Shown piece after piece: positions 32,634-43,565 of a stretch of 64,000 bases of DNA. The stretch is from assembly GCA_009829735.1 (NCBI GenBank), contig CM020619.1, positions 3,602,590 to 3,666,589 of the forward strand. The letters are read 5' to 3'. This DNA is from Pyropia yezoensis. Taxonomy: Eukaryota > Rhodophyta > Bangiophyceae > Bangiales > Bangiaceae. Each line of letters begins with the position of its first letter. Position 1 is the first letter of the stretch. The position numbers were made by a program, and so were the translations under genes. Under the pieces are notes generated by a model. The model did not search any database. It saw nothing but the letters and a program-made list of their open reading frames with translations, and was not told the origin of the DNA.

Positions 32634-34634
32634 ATGCCCGCCTCGCCCGACGTTGCGGCGTCGGCCGCCCCCCTCCTCCCCCCCTCCCTCTCCCAATCCC
32701 GGCCGCGGTCGCCGTCGCCGCCCCCCGCCCGGCCGCCCCGCCCGCCGTCCTCCATCCTCCTCCTGTTTACCAGCTATGGAATCCTCCTCGGGGCGGTTTT
32801 TACGCTCACCCACGTGGCCCTGTCGGCGCACCCAACGGCGCCCCGGCGGGGGTGCTCCGTCGGGGGGGTGCCGGGCGTCGTTGCCGGCGCGCGGGGGGGT
32901 AGCAAGGCCGCCGCGACTGCTACTACCACCACTACCACCGCCGCCGCCGCCGCGGCCGCCGCGACCACCTCCTTGACGGGCGGCGGCGGTGGCGGCCAGC
33001 CGTCCTCGCGGTGGGGTGCCCCCCCCTCCGAGGATGTCGGCGGCGGCCCGTGGCTGTTTTGCGTACCCACCGGCGGCCTCGCCGGGGAGGTGGTGTACAG
33101 CGTGGACTGGGCGGCACCCCGCGACGGGGAGGCGGCGGCGTCGGTGGCGGGGGTGCGGGTGGCCACAGCCGCCGCCGCCGCTGCCGTGGCCGGCGGCGGC
33201 GGCCGGTGGAGGTGGGAGCGTGCCCTCGCCACCCGCTACGGCACGCGCCACTGGACGTTTGGCGGGGGCGCCGCCGCCGCTGCCGTTGACGCGGAGGTCG
33301 ATGCGGCGGTCGACGCGGCGGCGCTCGTGGCGGGGGGGGTGCTGCCGGGGCGGACGGGGGGGATCGGCCCAGGGGAGGGCGCCGCCCTATCACCACCGGT
33401 GCTGACGCACCTTGCGGTGGAGCTGGGGGAGGACCCGGCGGGTGACCCGCTGGCCACACCCGTCGCCCCCCTTGTCGTTGCGGACGCGCCGTTGGCCACC
33501 GGCGACGCGCTCTTGGCCACCACAGAGGACCTCGTGGCCACCGTCGGTGCGCCCTCGGCCACGACGGGTACTCCTTCCGCTGTGGTCGGCGAGCGCGTGG
33601 TCCGCTCTGCCCCCCACAGGTCCGCTGCCGTCGTTCCCTCTGTCGTGTCGCACACGGCCACGACCAGCGGGTGGGGCGCCTCGTCAGCGGCGGCGGTGAC
33701 GGCAGCGGCAGTGGCAGCGGCGGAGGCGCCCTCGGCCGACCGCTGGTCCCTCCTTCGTGGCCGCGGGGGTGACTCCGTGCTGCTGAAGGCGGTGCCCGTG
33801 GCGACCGCGCCGGCCGCTGGAACCGCGGCGCCCGCCCCCACCGCCGCCCCTGTGGACGCCGCCGCGGGGTCTGTCGAGAGCGCCCTTCCCCCGCTCCCCC
33901 TCGGGGGCACCCTGCCGCTTCGGGAGCTGATGGGCCACCTCGGCCACGGGCGACTGGCGATGCTCAAGATGGAGCTCGGCGCCGTTGGCGCGGGGGTGGT
34001 GCACTCGTGGCGCGTCGCGGCGGAGGCAGAGGCGGCTGCCGCGGCCGCCGCGGCGGCAGCGCCCCCGGCCGACGAGGAGGAGCTGGGGGGGGGTGCGGCC
34101 GCCATACCGACAGTGCCCGGGGGAGTGCTCGTGTCACCGTCGCTGCCGCGGTCAGCCACCGCCCCCGCGGCTGTCTCCCGACGTGTGCCCCTGGCGGGCC
34201 GCGCCGCCACCCTGGCCGCCGCCGCCGCCGCTGCTGCTGCTGCCGCGCCTGTGACCGGAGCGGCGGCGGGGGCGTCCCCCCCCGCCGTGCTGGGGGCGGC
34301 TGCGCCCCCTCCTCCGGGGGCGCTACCGGTGGACCAACTGCTGGTGGCCTTCTCCACCGTCGCGGACCCCGCCACCGCTGCGGTCTTTGAGGACCTGATG
34401 GCCCTCGGCTACGCGGTGCTCTGGGCGGATGGCCGCCGCGCCACGTTTGTGCGCCGCCCCACGGCGGCGGCCGGCGGGTCGGCGGCAGCAGAGGCGCCCG
34501 GGCCGGGGCCACCGCCAGCGCCCGCCCTGGGCGACGCTGCCTCTGAGCAGGTAGGAGCGGGGGGGGCGCAGGACGATGGGTGGGGGTGGGCACAGGGGCC
34601 TCCGAGGCGGCGCAATGGATGGGGCATTCGGTGA
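32634..34634 (+). CDS. METTL24/Methyltransf_22-like type II membrane protein, degenerate
   Basis: The 666-residue protein has a Pro/Ser-rich N-terminus, an anchor (about residues 43-62, SSILLLFTSYGILLGAVFTLTH) and a low-complexity stem. The remaining domain keeps the order of the METTL24-type methyltransferase family: a VVYSVDW strand, ALATRYGTRHWTFGG, then LRELMGHLGHGRLAMLKMELGAVGAG and a terminal block VDQLLVAFSTVADPATAAVFEDLMALGYAVLW. In typical members these read VYSFG, HxWTFxKxGLG, LKIDIEGAE and QLLVEFH...LxxLGY. The family's acidic FDP and KIDIEGAE motifs are not preserved, and a large Ala/Val/Thr-rich insertion (about residues 240-420) separates the halves. It may be a pseudoenzyme. 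CAG|GTAGGA at 34548-34556 could be a splice donor, so the C-terminus is uncertain. Confidence 0.55.
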   Translation: MPASPDVAASAAPLLPPSLSQSRPRSPSPPPARPPRPPSSILLLFTSYGILLGAVFTLTHVALSAHPTAPRRGCSVGGVPGVVAGARGGSKAAATATTTTTTAAAAAAAATTSLTGGGGGGQPSSRWGAPPSEDVGGGPWLFCVPTGGLAGEVVYSVDWAAPRDGEAAASVAGVRVATAAAAAAVAGGGGRWRWERALATRYGTRHWTFGGGAAAAAVDAEVDAAVDAAALVAGGVLPGRTGGIGPGEGAALSPPVLTHLAVELGEDPAGDPLATPVAPLVVADAPLATGDALLATTEDLVATVGAPSATTGTPSAVVGERVVRSAPHRSAAVVPSVVSHTATTSGWGASSAAAVTAAAVAAAEAPSADRWSLLRGRGGDSVLLKAVPVATAPAAGTAAPAPTAAPVDAAAGSVESALPPLPLGGTLPLRELMGHLGHGRLAMLKMELGAVGAGVVHSWRVAAEAEAAAAAAAAAAPPADEEELGGGAAAIPTVPGGVLVSPSLPRSATAPAAVSRRVPLAGRAATLAAAAAAAAAAAPVTGAAAGASPPAVLGAAAPPPPGALPVDQLLVAFSTVADPATAAVFEDLMALGYAVLWADGRRATFVRRPTAAAGGSAAAEAPGPGPPPAPALGDAASEQVGAGGAQDDGWGWAQGPPRRRNGWGIR

Positions 34635-34638
34635 CACA

Positions 34639-34661
34639 GGGGGGGGGGGGGGGGGGGGGGG
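34639..34661. repeat. G23 homopolymer between convergent genes
   Basis: An uninterrupted run of about 23 G lies just after the stop of the plus-strand gene. It could form a quadruplex, and its exact length in an assembly is doubtful. Confidence 0.8.
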
Positions 34662-34778
34662 CGGAGCACGGCAGCTGGTCGACCTGGGCGGGGCGGGGCG
34701 TGGGCGGTGGGGGGGGGGGTGGCGGCTGGGGCGGGGCCCTGTGGCGCCCAACTTTTTTTTTCAATCCTTTCTGGTCCC

Positions 34779-35458
34779 TCACGCCCCCGTCCGCCTGCCC
34801 ATTCCTGCCTCGTCATAGGTGTAGCTCGGGAAGCGGAGCACCCCTGCCAGCGCCGCGTTGCTCACCATCACCCCCCGAGCAGAGAGGAGGTCCAGGCCCC
34901 CCCCCCCCACCCCTCCCCCCGCCCCCCCCCCCCCGCCCGCCTCCCCCACCGGCCGGCCATCCGGGAGGCCCACCACCCCACCCGCCTCGCGCACAAACAC
35001 CACCCCCCCTGCAATGTCCCACGGCCACACGCCCCACTCCCAGTAGACTTCGGCGGCGCCCGCGCCGACGGCGACGACGTTGAGGGCGGCCGAGCCGCGG
35101 GCGCGCACCGCCATGACGCCCGCCTCGAGGGTGACCCGCAGGCCGTCGAGCATCATGGCCGTCTTGGCCGCCGACCGGTCACTGCCCAGCTCGGTGAGGA
35201 CGGTCGCGTCGGCGGCGGCCGAGACGGCCGACACGCCCCGCGTCACCACTCCGTCCACCGTCGCGCCGCCACCGCCGGTGCGCGCCGCGTACACGGGGCC
35301 CCCCACGTGGGCGACCACCCCCGCTACCAGCCACCCACCATACAGCCACCCCACCGAGACGGCGTAACCGCCGCTGCGGCGCACAAAATTGGCCGTCCCG
35401 TCCAGGGGGTCCACGACCCACGTGGGGCCCGTCCCCAGCGGCGCGTTGGCCCCGCCAC

Positions 35459-35489
<31 letters not shown>

Positions 35490-35867
35490 CGCCTGCTCAG
35501 CTGCCTCCGCACCGTCTGGGGGGGGACGGGCACCCCCCCCGGGGCGGCAGTCGGCCCCCGATGCGGGGGCGCCGGGGGGGATGTGGTTCCCCCCCCCCAC
35601 CGCAGACTCCTCCCCATAAAAGGCGTGGTCGGGAAAGGCCGCCGCGAGGCGGCGGCGGAGGAGCGCCTCGGCGGCCAGGTCCGTTTCCGTCACCGGGTCG
35701 GTGGCGGACTTGCGGTCGTACTCGGCGGGGGGGGCGGCCGCGGCGGCGGCAATGAGGGCGGCCGCGTCGGTGGCGGCGGCGGTGGCCACGGCCAGCAGCG
35801 CGCCCACGTCAATGCCGGCGGCGGTGGCGGCCGCGACGGCGGCGGCGGGCGACGCCGCGACACACAT
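34779..35867 (-). CDS. inositol monophosphatase family protein
   Basis: The 362-residue protein has the metal-dependent phosphatase signature in order: DPVTETD (57-63), YGEES (84-88), TWVVDPLDGTANFV (149-162) and GSAALNVVAVGAGAAEVYWEWGVWPWDIAGG (258-288). All metal-binding acidic residues seen in IMPase are present, so it should hydrolyse inositol phosphates or a related sugar phosphate such as histidinol or galactose phosphate. About 60 residues of Gly/Pro/Ala-rich sequence are inserted between GEES and the DPLDGT motif, and another Gly-rich insert lies near the C-terminus. ATG 35867 was chosen because the upstream leader is C/T-rich and the protein aligns from there. Confidence 0.9.
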
Positions 35868-37273
35868 GGCTGGGGAGGGAGGGCGGGGCGAGGGCGGGGA
35901 GGGAGGGGCCAAGGTGAGGGAGAAGGGCGCAGCAGCAGCTCCAAGGCCGCAGTGTTGGTGGTGGGGGGGAGAGGGCACGTATGGGGAGCGAGGAGGGAGG
36001 GGGGGGGCGGGATGGCCGGGCCATTGCAACTGTAGGAGACAGGTCAACCACCGAGCCGCACCTGGACGGACGGGCCCGACTGTATTCAGCACCCCAAGCC
36101 CTCTATCGAGGAGGGGGAGTGGACCGGCCCTGAGTCTACAATCTCGACAGTCAGTGTATAATACGGACAGCTTGGACTAGGTCTTGCGGCGGCGGTGGTG
36201 GCGGGAGGGGCGCCCTCGCCCCGGCAGGCTCTGTCCCCCTCGGCGCCCATCCGCGAGCACGGGGTGGCGGCGGGGTGCGTGCGGGGGAACACGCGGTGCC
36301 CCCCAACGGGATGGGCTCCCGACGGGCGCCGCGTTGGCAGTGCCACTTTGCCGTACCTGCGCTGGGTGCGGGCGGCTGGGGCGTGGGCACTCCGCGGGCG
36401 CTGGCGGGGGGGACGCCGGGGCCGCTGGCGGGGGGGAAGCGGGAGCTTCGTACATACAGGCGTACCGCCGGCTGCAACGCACACCAGCTCGGCGGCGGCG
36501 GCGGGGTCCTTGGCGTGGCGGCGGGGGGGAGAGGGGGGGGGGGGGGGTGCGGTCGTGTGCTGTGCACCGTGTATGGGGTGCCAAGCGCTTTCTGCAACCG
36601 CCGCGTGCCCGCCGCGGGGACCAGGCGTCGTGGAAAAGCCGGCCTGCAATAGAAGCACCCGCAAGGGAGCCGCTTCTACCAACAGCGCCCCCACTCGGCA
36701 ATCAAGCAAGCCTCAGGACCACTGCATCCAGCACGCCCAGTTAAGAGCGGTCTCCTGGGTGAAAATACACACATCTCATTGGTTGAAAAACCTTGGGAAT
36801 ACCCAGAGAGAGCGCGAAAGGCCGCGCAAGAGAGACACAAACAGGCGCCTGAGGCCCGGCCGACTGGAAATAAGTACCCGTGTCAAACACCGTAAGATGC
36901 GCTATGAGCTCCTCTTTTTATGCACATTTTTTCTTGTCTCTTTCGTCGGTGCTTCACTCTGCTTCACGGGGGCACAAAGCCAGATGACCGCAAACAGGCC
37001 CTCTTAACTGGGCGTGCCAGACACACGCTCACACGGCCGTCAACCCGTCCCTCCTCGGTCAACCCGTCCCTCCTCGGTCGTCATCGAGACGCTCGCTGCT
37101 GTCGACCACGCCACCACCCGGCAAAGGGCCATTGCCAGCGGGAACAGGGGCGACGCCTGTCCCGTCACCGCGGCCACCGCCCGGGAATGTGAGGGCGCGG
37201 CCCACCGGTACCAAAAGAGACGATTGCGGCGCGGGCAGACCGCATGGTGTCGCGTCCTCCCTCTCGGCCTTCC
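35868..37273. other. intergenic between two minus-strand genes
   Basis: A C/T-rich leader (sense of the phosphatase gene) occupies about 35868-35960. The remainder has no recognised exon. A 19-bp unit (GGTCAACCCGTCCCTCCTC type) is duplicated in tandem at about 37036-37075. Confidence 0.5.
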
Positions 37274-40200
37274 TTACGCAGCCGCCGCCGCCTGTTCCAG
37301 GGGGGGGGGCTCATCAGCGCCGCCACGGAGGGGCAGTCGCTGCCCATCCAACGCTCCCTCCCCGTCAGCCCCGGCTGCTACGCGTGCTGCCAACCACCAG
37401 CGGAAAGGGCGGGCCAACAGCATCGTGGCTAGGGCCACAGCGGCGCCGACAAAGAAGTGAGACAAAAAACTCGCCCGGGTGGTCGTGTACCGTGCCCGCC
37501 CGAGGACGCTCGTCAGCGCAAACGTGACGCCCGCTGCACACGGCAGGGCGGGCGGGGGGGTCCCCCCCACAGGGGATGGGGGCGGGGCGGCGGCCGACTC
37601 TGGCCCGGGGTTAATAACCACCAGGTCCACATGGGAGTAGATGCCAACCCAGTCGGCCGCCGCGCGCTCGCTGAGAGCCGCGAAAAGCAGGGGGACGCCC
37701 TCGACACTGCGAGAGGGAAGAGGGGGGGGGACAAGGCATGTAGGGGCATGCCGGCACCGCGTCAGAAGCACATGAGGAGAAAATAGGGGCAGTTGAGAGA
37801 GGAGCAGCAAAAACACTGGCTCAGGACGATACCCAAGGGGAGTTCAGAGTCAGTCTCAGGCCCCCGACAGCCAAAGGGGATACTCCCACCCGAGACGCAA
37901 CGACAAACCGCCACTGCAGAGTAGCAAGGAGAAGCATGACCCATTGGAAGGAGTCCACATACCACGCTACTGCCAACGCTAAAAGCAGCAGAAGAAGTCG
38001 CCGCAGGCAAACCAACCACAGCCGCCGCTTCTCCATCGGCGCCGCCTCCTGTCCCTCTGCAACCAGTGCCGCGGGCGCCGGGGCAGGTCCCCACAGCCGG
38101 GCGCCGACCGCGGCCGCGGTGCTGCGCAGGCCCGCGGACAGAGCGACGAGCGCGGCGGCGGCAGCGCGGAGCGAACTAGCACAGTAGACCAATCTGCGGT
38201 GCAGCCTCGCCTCCACCTCCTCCGACGACTCGAACAGCAGCACGTAGGCGGTGGCGAGGCCATGCGCGGCGGCGACGAGGACCAGCGCCAAGTTGGTCGT
38301 GTCCACCCGCTCGGGGGGCGGGTCAAGGTAGGGGTGCAGCAGCACGCCCGTCGCGGCCCCGTCCATATCGCTGGTCAGGGCCGCTGCCGCCTGCCGAAGG
38401 GCGTCGCCGAGGTGCGAGCAGCGGGTCGACACCACCCCGCCCGTATTCGTGTCGACGGCGGGGAGGTAGGCAAAAGGCGATGGCCCGGCGGGGGGCGCCT
38501 GCCCTTCGCCCGGGGCGGGAGCACCACACAGCTTGCACACCTCTGGTAGGGTCGTGCTGGGAGGGGCGGCGCCGGCAACCCCCGTCGTGTGAAAGGACCC
38601 ACTCGGCCCGCCTTTGCGGGTGTGATTGGCACGGTCGCTTGGCAGGGGAGCGACCGGCAGCGCCGCGACGTCGCAGCAGGCGTACGGGATGGTGCTTGGA
38701 AAGTCTTTCACAACCTGGGGGGGAGGCAAAGGGGGCGGGCGAATGGAAGGGGGAGGGGCGGCGGAGCGGGAGGGGGAAGATGCACGGGCGGTCGCCCAGG
38801 CAGCGATTCGCGTCAGAATCCTCCTCACCTCGCTTCTGTCTCCTCCCCCCCCTCAGTCTCCGCCCCCTCCTCCCTCTCCTCTCTTCCTCCCCCCCCCCGC
38901 CACGTCTTCCGTCCGAGCAAGCACCCCCACACTCTAAGGAGTGCCACGCACATTTTTAAACCCCGTGGCGGTCCAGTCCGCGTCTGCCGAGCGCACGACG
39001 GGCCCATAGACAAAAAACGCGTCGCCGACGGACGCCGCCACACCGGCCAGCCGCACCTCTTCAACGGTCGTGAGCGCGACAACGAGCGACGACAGCTCCC
39101 CCGTGGGCAGCAGCTGGTACGTGCAGTCGACCCCCCCCCCGGCCGCCCCAGGAGGGCGACGGTGGATCCCCACGGGCGCGGTGCGGATGCACGCGTCGTC
39201 GAGGCACACGCCGGCAATGGAGGTCTGGACGGCGCGGCCCTCGATGGCCTCGACTCGGTCTTCAAAGCGGTACGCGACGATGCCCATGTTGGCGGGGTGC
39301 GACGCGGACAGCCCGCAGTAAGTCTCAAAGGGGCTGTCCCGCAGGCACGTATCGTTGGCAATGACATGGTGCTTAAGAAGGTCCCGGTGGGCCGACACAA
39401 TCTGTGCAGAAGGCAGAGCAAGGGAGAGGGAGGGACAGACCAGGCAGAGGGAGGGACGAACAAGGGAGAGGAGGGACGAACCAGGGAGAGGAGGGACGAA
39501 CCAGGGAGAGGAGGGACGAACCAGGGAGAGGAGGGACGGATCAAGACAGGCGCAGACAGTCGTCCCGTGAGGCGCGTCACTTGGAAGGGAGGAAAAACTG
39601 GCGTCAGTGGCTCGTCTTCCTGCAGGTGGGGCAGTGCTACAGGATAGGAGGGCGCCACCTCAAAAACGGGTTTGAAGACCGCTTGCGGCAAAGAAAACAT
39701 CGCTCGCCACCTCAACCACAGTGCGACCACCACCCATCTTCTGCTAAGCCTCGCTCTCTCACGCGGGCCCCTCTTAAACGTACAGGGTCCTCCCCGTGAA
39801 CGTGGTGGACCGCCCCCGCAGGCTGCACCCCAAAGTTCACCGGACTCACCGCCGTTGTGAGCGCGTCTGCAAAGCGGGCCTGGGGGGATGGGGGAGCGGG
39901 GGGAGAGCGGGGAGGGGGCGCCACTCCATCAAAGACGTCAAAAGAGCCATCATCACAGGGGACACGGGTACGCGCTCGCAGTGCAGGCGGGCAGCGGTTA
40001 GTGTACCTACAACGCAGTATCCGACCGACCAGCCCAGAGCACCCGTGACTTGACACATTTCAGCACACCCACATCGCACACAATTCAATCCGCGCTCCTC
40101 CACACCCCACAGTGTCAGCGCCCTGCTCCCCGACAAAGCCTACCTGCCTGTTTATGGGGCCACCGGGTCCCGTACTTGCCGGGTTGCAAGCCTGTGATTC

Positions 40201-40419
40201 TGCCGCCGCCTGCCAGCCCGCCGCCGCCTCGACAGCGGCCGCCGCCGGCAGCTCGCCTCGAGCCCACACGGTGGAAGTGGTGACGGCAGCAGCAACGACG
40301 GCGGCCGTGGTACTCAGGCGTACCACAGCGGCGGCTCCCGCGCGCGAGCGCCGGCCGGCGCGCCATGCTGCTGGGTTGGCCTTCCCCGCGCGCTGCGGCC
40401 GCCGCCGCTCCTCGTCCAT
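37274..40419 (-). CDS. uncharacterised multi-exon membrane protein
   Basis: Exons supported on the minus strand: exon 1 40419-40144 (MDEERRRPQRAG..., with an N-terminal anchor VVRLSTTAAVVAAAVTTSTVW), donor GTAGGC; a possible 30-nt exon 39879-39850 (CAG acceptor, GTGAGT donor); 39681-39581 (VFKPVFEVAPSYPVALPHLQ...); 39401-38952 (IVSAHRDLLKHHVIANDTCL..., 150 codons); 38714-37909 (VVKDFPSTIPYACCDVAAL...); and 37706-37274. Two hydrophobic spans lie at the end of the fifth listed exon (RRLLLLLLALAVAWYV, VMLLLATLQW) and one in the last exon (FVGAAVALATMLLARPFRWWL). Phases agree from 39681 downward, but exon 1 and the 30-nt exon do not connect in phase, so at least one 5' exon is missing or misplaced. 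Topology suggests a lumenal domain of about 400 residues held by one N-terminal and three C-terminal spans. I do not recognise the family. Confidence 0.6.
39419..39540. repeat. 20-bp minisatellite in an intron
   Basis: The unit ccagggagaggagggacgaa is repeated at 39461, 39481, 39501 and 39521 with almost no change. Two looser copies precede them (39419-39460). It lies in the intron between the 39681-39581 and 39401-38952 exons, close to the acceptor at 39401. Confidence 0.9.
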
Positions 40420-41606
40420 TGGTGCGGTTGGCCGCCACGTGAGGCAGCAGGTGGCAGCGGAGTGCTGGCTTCCGGCGGGAGCTTCCCTTTGTCGTTCCCG
40501 CCTCGAGTAGAAAGCGCGTCCCACCTCTGCTGGTCTGAGCCCCCCGCGGCGGCACGGCCTGTTCCACGCCTCGGCATCTGTTGAACACCGCCCCGACGGA
40601 AGCCGGTAGATGCGACAGAGCTTTGTGCTCCCCTTCATTGTGGACAGGGAGAGCTGTGCTGTCGCGGTATACCGCATGGCGGGTGAGGGACATTGTGGGG
40701 GTAGAACGGGGGATCATTTGATGGTCATGGCGTGGCACCCGCCCCTGCAGACATGTCGTGCGCCCACCGGACACGCCAGGTGTCCGAGGCGGCGGCTGCA
40801 GATGGCAACACCGTACTGTACCGGCTCAGATATGGAAAGTGAGTTCTACGGGTGTGGAGAATGACAGACACAGTCTGTATCCGGTTATATGCGCCACAGT
40901 TACATGACAGGGGGTCATACAAGTGGGAGATTTCCCTCGCACGAGGGAGCAGGACGCTCTCTGAGAGCCCGACTCGTTCCAAGAAGGCACCTCATTGGTG
41001 AAAGTGTTGAAGAGAGGGAAAAGTGGGGGTGGGCTACAATGTCCGCAAGGGGGTCATACAACTGGATACAGACTGCACCAGACTGGGTACAGCTGATGCA
41101 ACCCGTCCACGCCAGGTTCGGTGCGGCGACTGCGGTCGCGACGGTCCGCTACAGTTGGCAGCCAATCCGCCGACCTGCAGTGGACACGGAAGGGTCCTCG
41201 CGAGCCTCGATGACCAGGTACAGCGTACGCTCTCCGCCTCACCCGGGGTGCAGGGCTCGTCGACGAGGCACACAAAATACAGAAATGACAAGGTTTTTCC
41301 TCGTCCAGATTCAGCCATACTTACAGTATGCGCGTTCGCGCGGGGGGGGGGGGCGGCGCTGCGGGCGGGGGACCCCCCGAGGACGCCGCCGCCGCCGCTG
41401 CCGCCGTCGCGGGCGCGGGGCGGGCTGGCAGAGGCGGTGGCGGCGACTGTCGGCGGCGCGGCGGCGGCGCCCACCGCCGCCGCTGCCCCCGGCGGTGGTG
41501 TTGGCGGCTCGGACGAGCTGGCCCAGTGGGGGACAAATCTCACAGAGGAGATTCTTCGAGATTTGGGCGATTGCTGAACCAGGATGAGGGTCATTCTTCT
41601 CCCAGG

Positions 41607-41673
41607 GTGTTCTGCCCCGAACACAGCCAAACACGGAACACGGGCCGAACACTGTTCAGGCCATTGCGTGTTC
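41607..41673. promoter_or_regulatory. cluster of GAACAC/GTGTTC hexamers
   Basis: Five exact copies lie within 67 bases: GTGTTC at 41607 and 41668, and GAACAC at 41619, 41636 and 41647. They form an arrangement with inverted pairs. Possibly protein-binding sites; function unknown. Confidence 0.3.
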
Positions 41674-41935
41674 CATTCTTCACCGGGCGCCTTTCCCAAA
41701 ACATGTCACACCGGGCGACCTGGAAAAAGAGAATGCACAACGAATCTGACAAAAAGAGCGCTGATAAATGCAAGCAAGTTCTTTCTCCCGATGAGAGCAC
41801 ACCCTTCAACAGGGAGACCAAGACCAAGCGAATGTCATTTAAGGCTGAAATGGGAGCACGTGGCGGCCTGTGACTAGACGACTAAACAAAACCGTGCTTC
41901 CCCAACCGGGGGGGCAGGAATTGTGTAGAACGATG

Positions 41936-42277
41936 TCAGAGGGTGGCTAAATCGGGCGTAAAAACTCTCCATTCCCATTTAAATATTTCATAGTGACCAT
42001 GGAAGCGCGGTATCTTGGCGAGTGAGATACTGTCCGAGCATCCCGGATCGCCTGCGATCGTATCCTTCCGAAGCGTTTCTCGAGCGATCAACCGTGACAC
42101 GTAGAGGGCAACTACGTCGTCGATCGCAATCATGGCCCCCAAATGGCCTCCAAACCGTACAATTTTCTCGACGATCGGCGCACGCGGCGCAATCTGGCTC
42201 GGATCTCCCTCGTTGTGCTCGTCCGCGTCGCGTGGGGGGGGAGAAACGGGCGGAACACTCACTTTGACTCGCCGCAT
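41936..42277 (-). CDS. small hypothetical protein, 113 residues
   Basis: An ATG-initiated frame (MRRVKVSVPPVSPPPRDADE...) contains a non-repetitive stretch, IVRFGGHLGAMIAIDDVVAL and ISLAKIPRFHGHYEIFKWEW. Its composition is unlike the Arg/Pro-rich noise frames of the window. No domain was recognised. It lies in gene-poor, lower-GC DNA next to transposon remains, so it could equally be a decayed element fragment. Confidence 0.25.
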   Translation of the reverse strand: MRRVKVSVPPVSPPPRDADEHNEGDPSQIAPRAPIVEKIVRFGGHLGAMIAIDDVVALYVSRLIARETLRKDTIAGDPGCSDSISLAKIPRFHGHYEIFKWEWRVFTPDLATL

Positions 42278-43224
42278 TGGCCGTAGTGTCCCGGTGTAGA
42301 GGGGGTTTTGGAGGGGGGGTGCTAGTGTGGGTGTGTCGCAGTGTCTCCTATGGCAAGCATGTCAACTGTATTCCCTTCCCGCGTGACTCCATGGATCGCC
42401 AACGATGTACAAGGATCAGCCTCTGATTTTTCGGGTGGCACTAGAGTAGACGCCGCAGCCGTCCGTTTGCGGTCAGCAACACCCGCGTCTCTCTTTCTCT
42501 CTCTCTCGCGTCAGCGTCTCTTGCAGACACCACATCGTCCTTCCCTCGGGCTCTGAACATTCAGCACGCTCTGCCCCCCCCGTCGCCCGCAAGCCACGGT
42601 TCTGCTTGGCGGGGGGACCGTTCTGATGGCTTTTGAGCCCATATGGCGAGCATTTTCCACCAGGACGAGACAATGAGCGGCGGGTCTTCCTCGCGGCAGG
42701 CCATGTTGTGACGCCACCCCGGGCGGGTGTTACGTAACGGATGAGTGTGAGGGCGTCATGACGCCGACGCGAGGTGGTCCTTATCATCCGCCTGCAAGGG
42801 AGGTGTGTGCTCGGGCGTTGTGCCTCCCGGTCGTCACCTACAAGCAGTCCGCATTGCCCAAATCCCCCCTGCCACAGTCTCTCCACCATACATGTCATTG
42901 GACAATCGAGTGTGCGCTCGTCGTGGTGCTCCTACGGCGGTCGCGCGAGCCCTCTGGATATTCTCCAGCGGGGCAGGGCGGCTGCGTCGGGGCATGCAGC
43001 AGGCGGAGAGGGGGGTGTGCGTGCCACAGGCCCCTCTTTCCCAAGCTCTGTTCCACAATCGACACCACTCGCCCGCGGCAGCCACCACCCACCACGGCAC
43101 GAAACGCCCAGGAACCCGGGGAAGGAGAGCAATTTCTCGGCCCTCCTCCCCCCTGCAGCCCCGGCACGGCCCACGATCCCCCCCCAGCCCCCCCCCCCCC
43201 TTCTAACACCTCCCTGAGCAAGGT

Positions 43225-43565
43225 TTGGCGGGGGTGCAGTGCACACCGCGCGCCCCGCGGCGGCCGCCCTCCCCCCCCGAAGCAACCCCCCCCTCGCGAT
43301 GGACGGCGGGGGCGCAGTGCAAACCGCCCTCCGACCGCCCCCCCCCCCCCACCCGGACGACCCCCGTCACACAGCATTTTTCTGCGGGGGTGCAGTGCAA
43401 GCGGCCCGCCCCTAGACGGCCCCCCTCCCCGTCAAAAACCCCCCACACGGCATGGACCGCGGGGACGCAGTGAAAACCGCCCCCCGACCGCCCCCCCCTC
43501 CCGTCAATCCCCGCACACATCGTGGATCAGGGGGGGTACACCGCGAATCCGCCCCCCCCCCGTCT
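43225..43565. repeat. degenerate 75-78 bp tandem array
   Basis: A GCGGGGGTGCAGTGCA-type core recurs at about 43228, 43306, 43384 and 43459, with a weaker fifth copy near 43530. Cores are separated by C-rich spacers. Spacing shortens from 78 to about 71 bases. Confidence 0.75.

Larger units (their letters stand above)
40420..43224. other. gene-poor region, lower GC
   Basis: No well-supported gene was found. It holds one GTACTGTAC (40813-40821, 394 bases upstream of ATG 40419), a GAACAC/GTGTTC cluster at 41607-41673, and a small open frame described separately. A plus-strand frame ending GGVGGSDELAQWGTNLTEEILRDLGDC (stop near 41575) looks like a possible terminal exon, but no partner exon was found. 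Confidence 0.4.

Noticed and set aside
41325-41577. Possible terminal exon ending ...TEEILRDLGDC
   Set aside because: A plausible acceptor and C-terminus are present, but no upstream exon in phase could be found.
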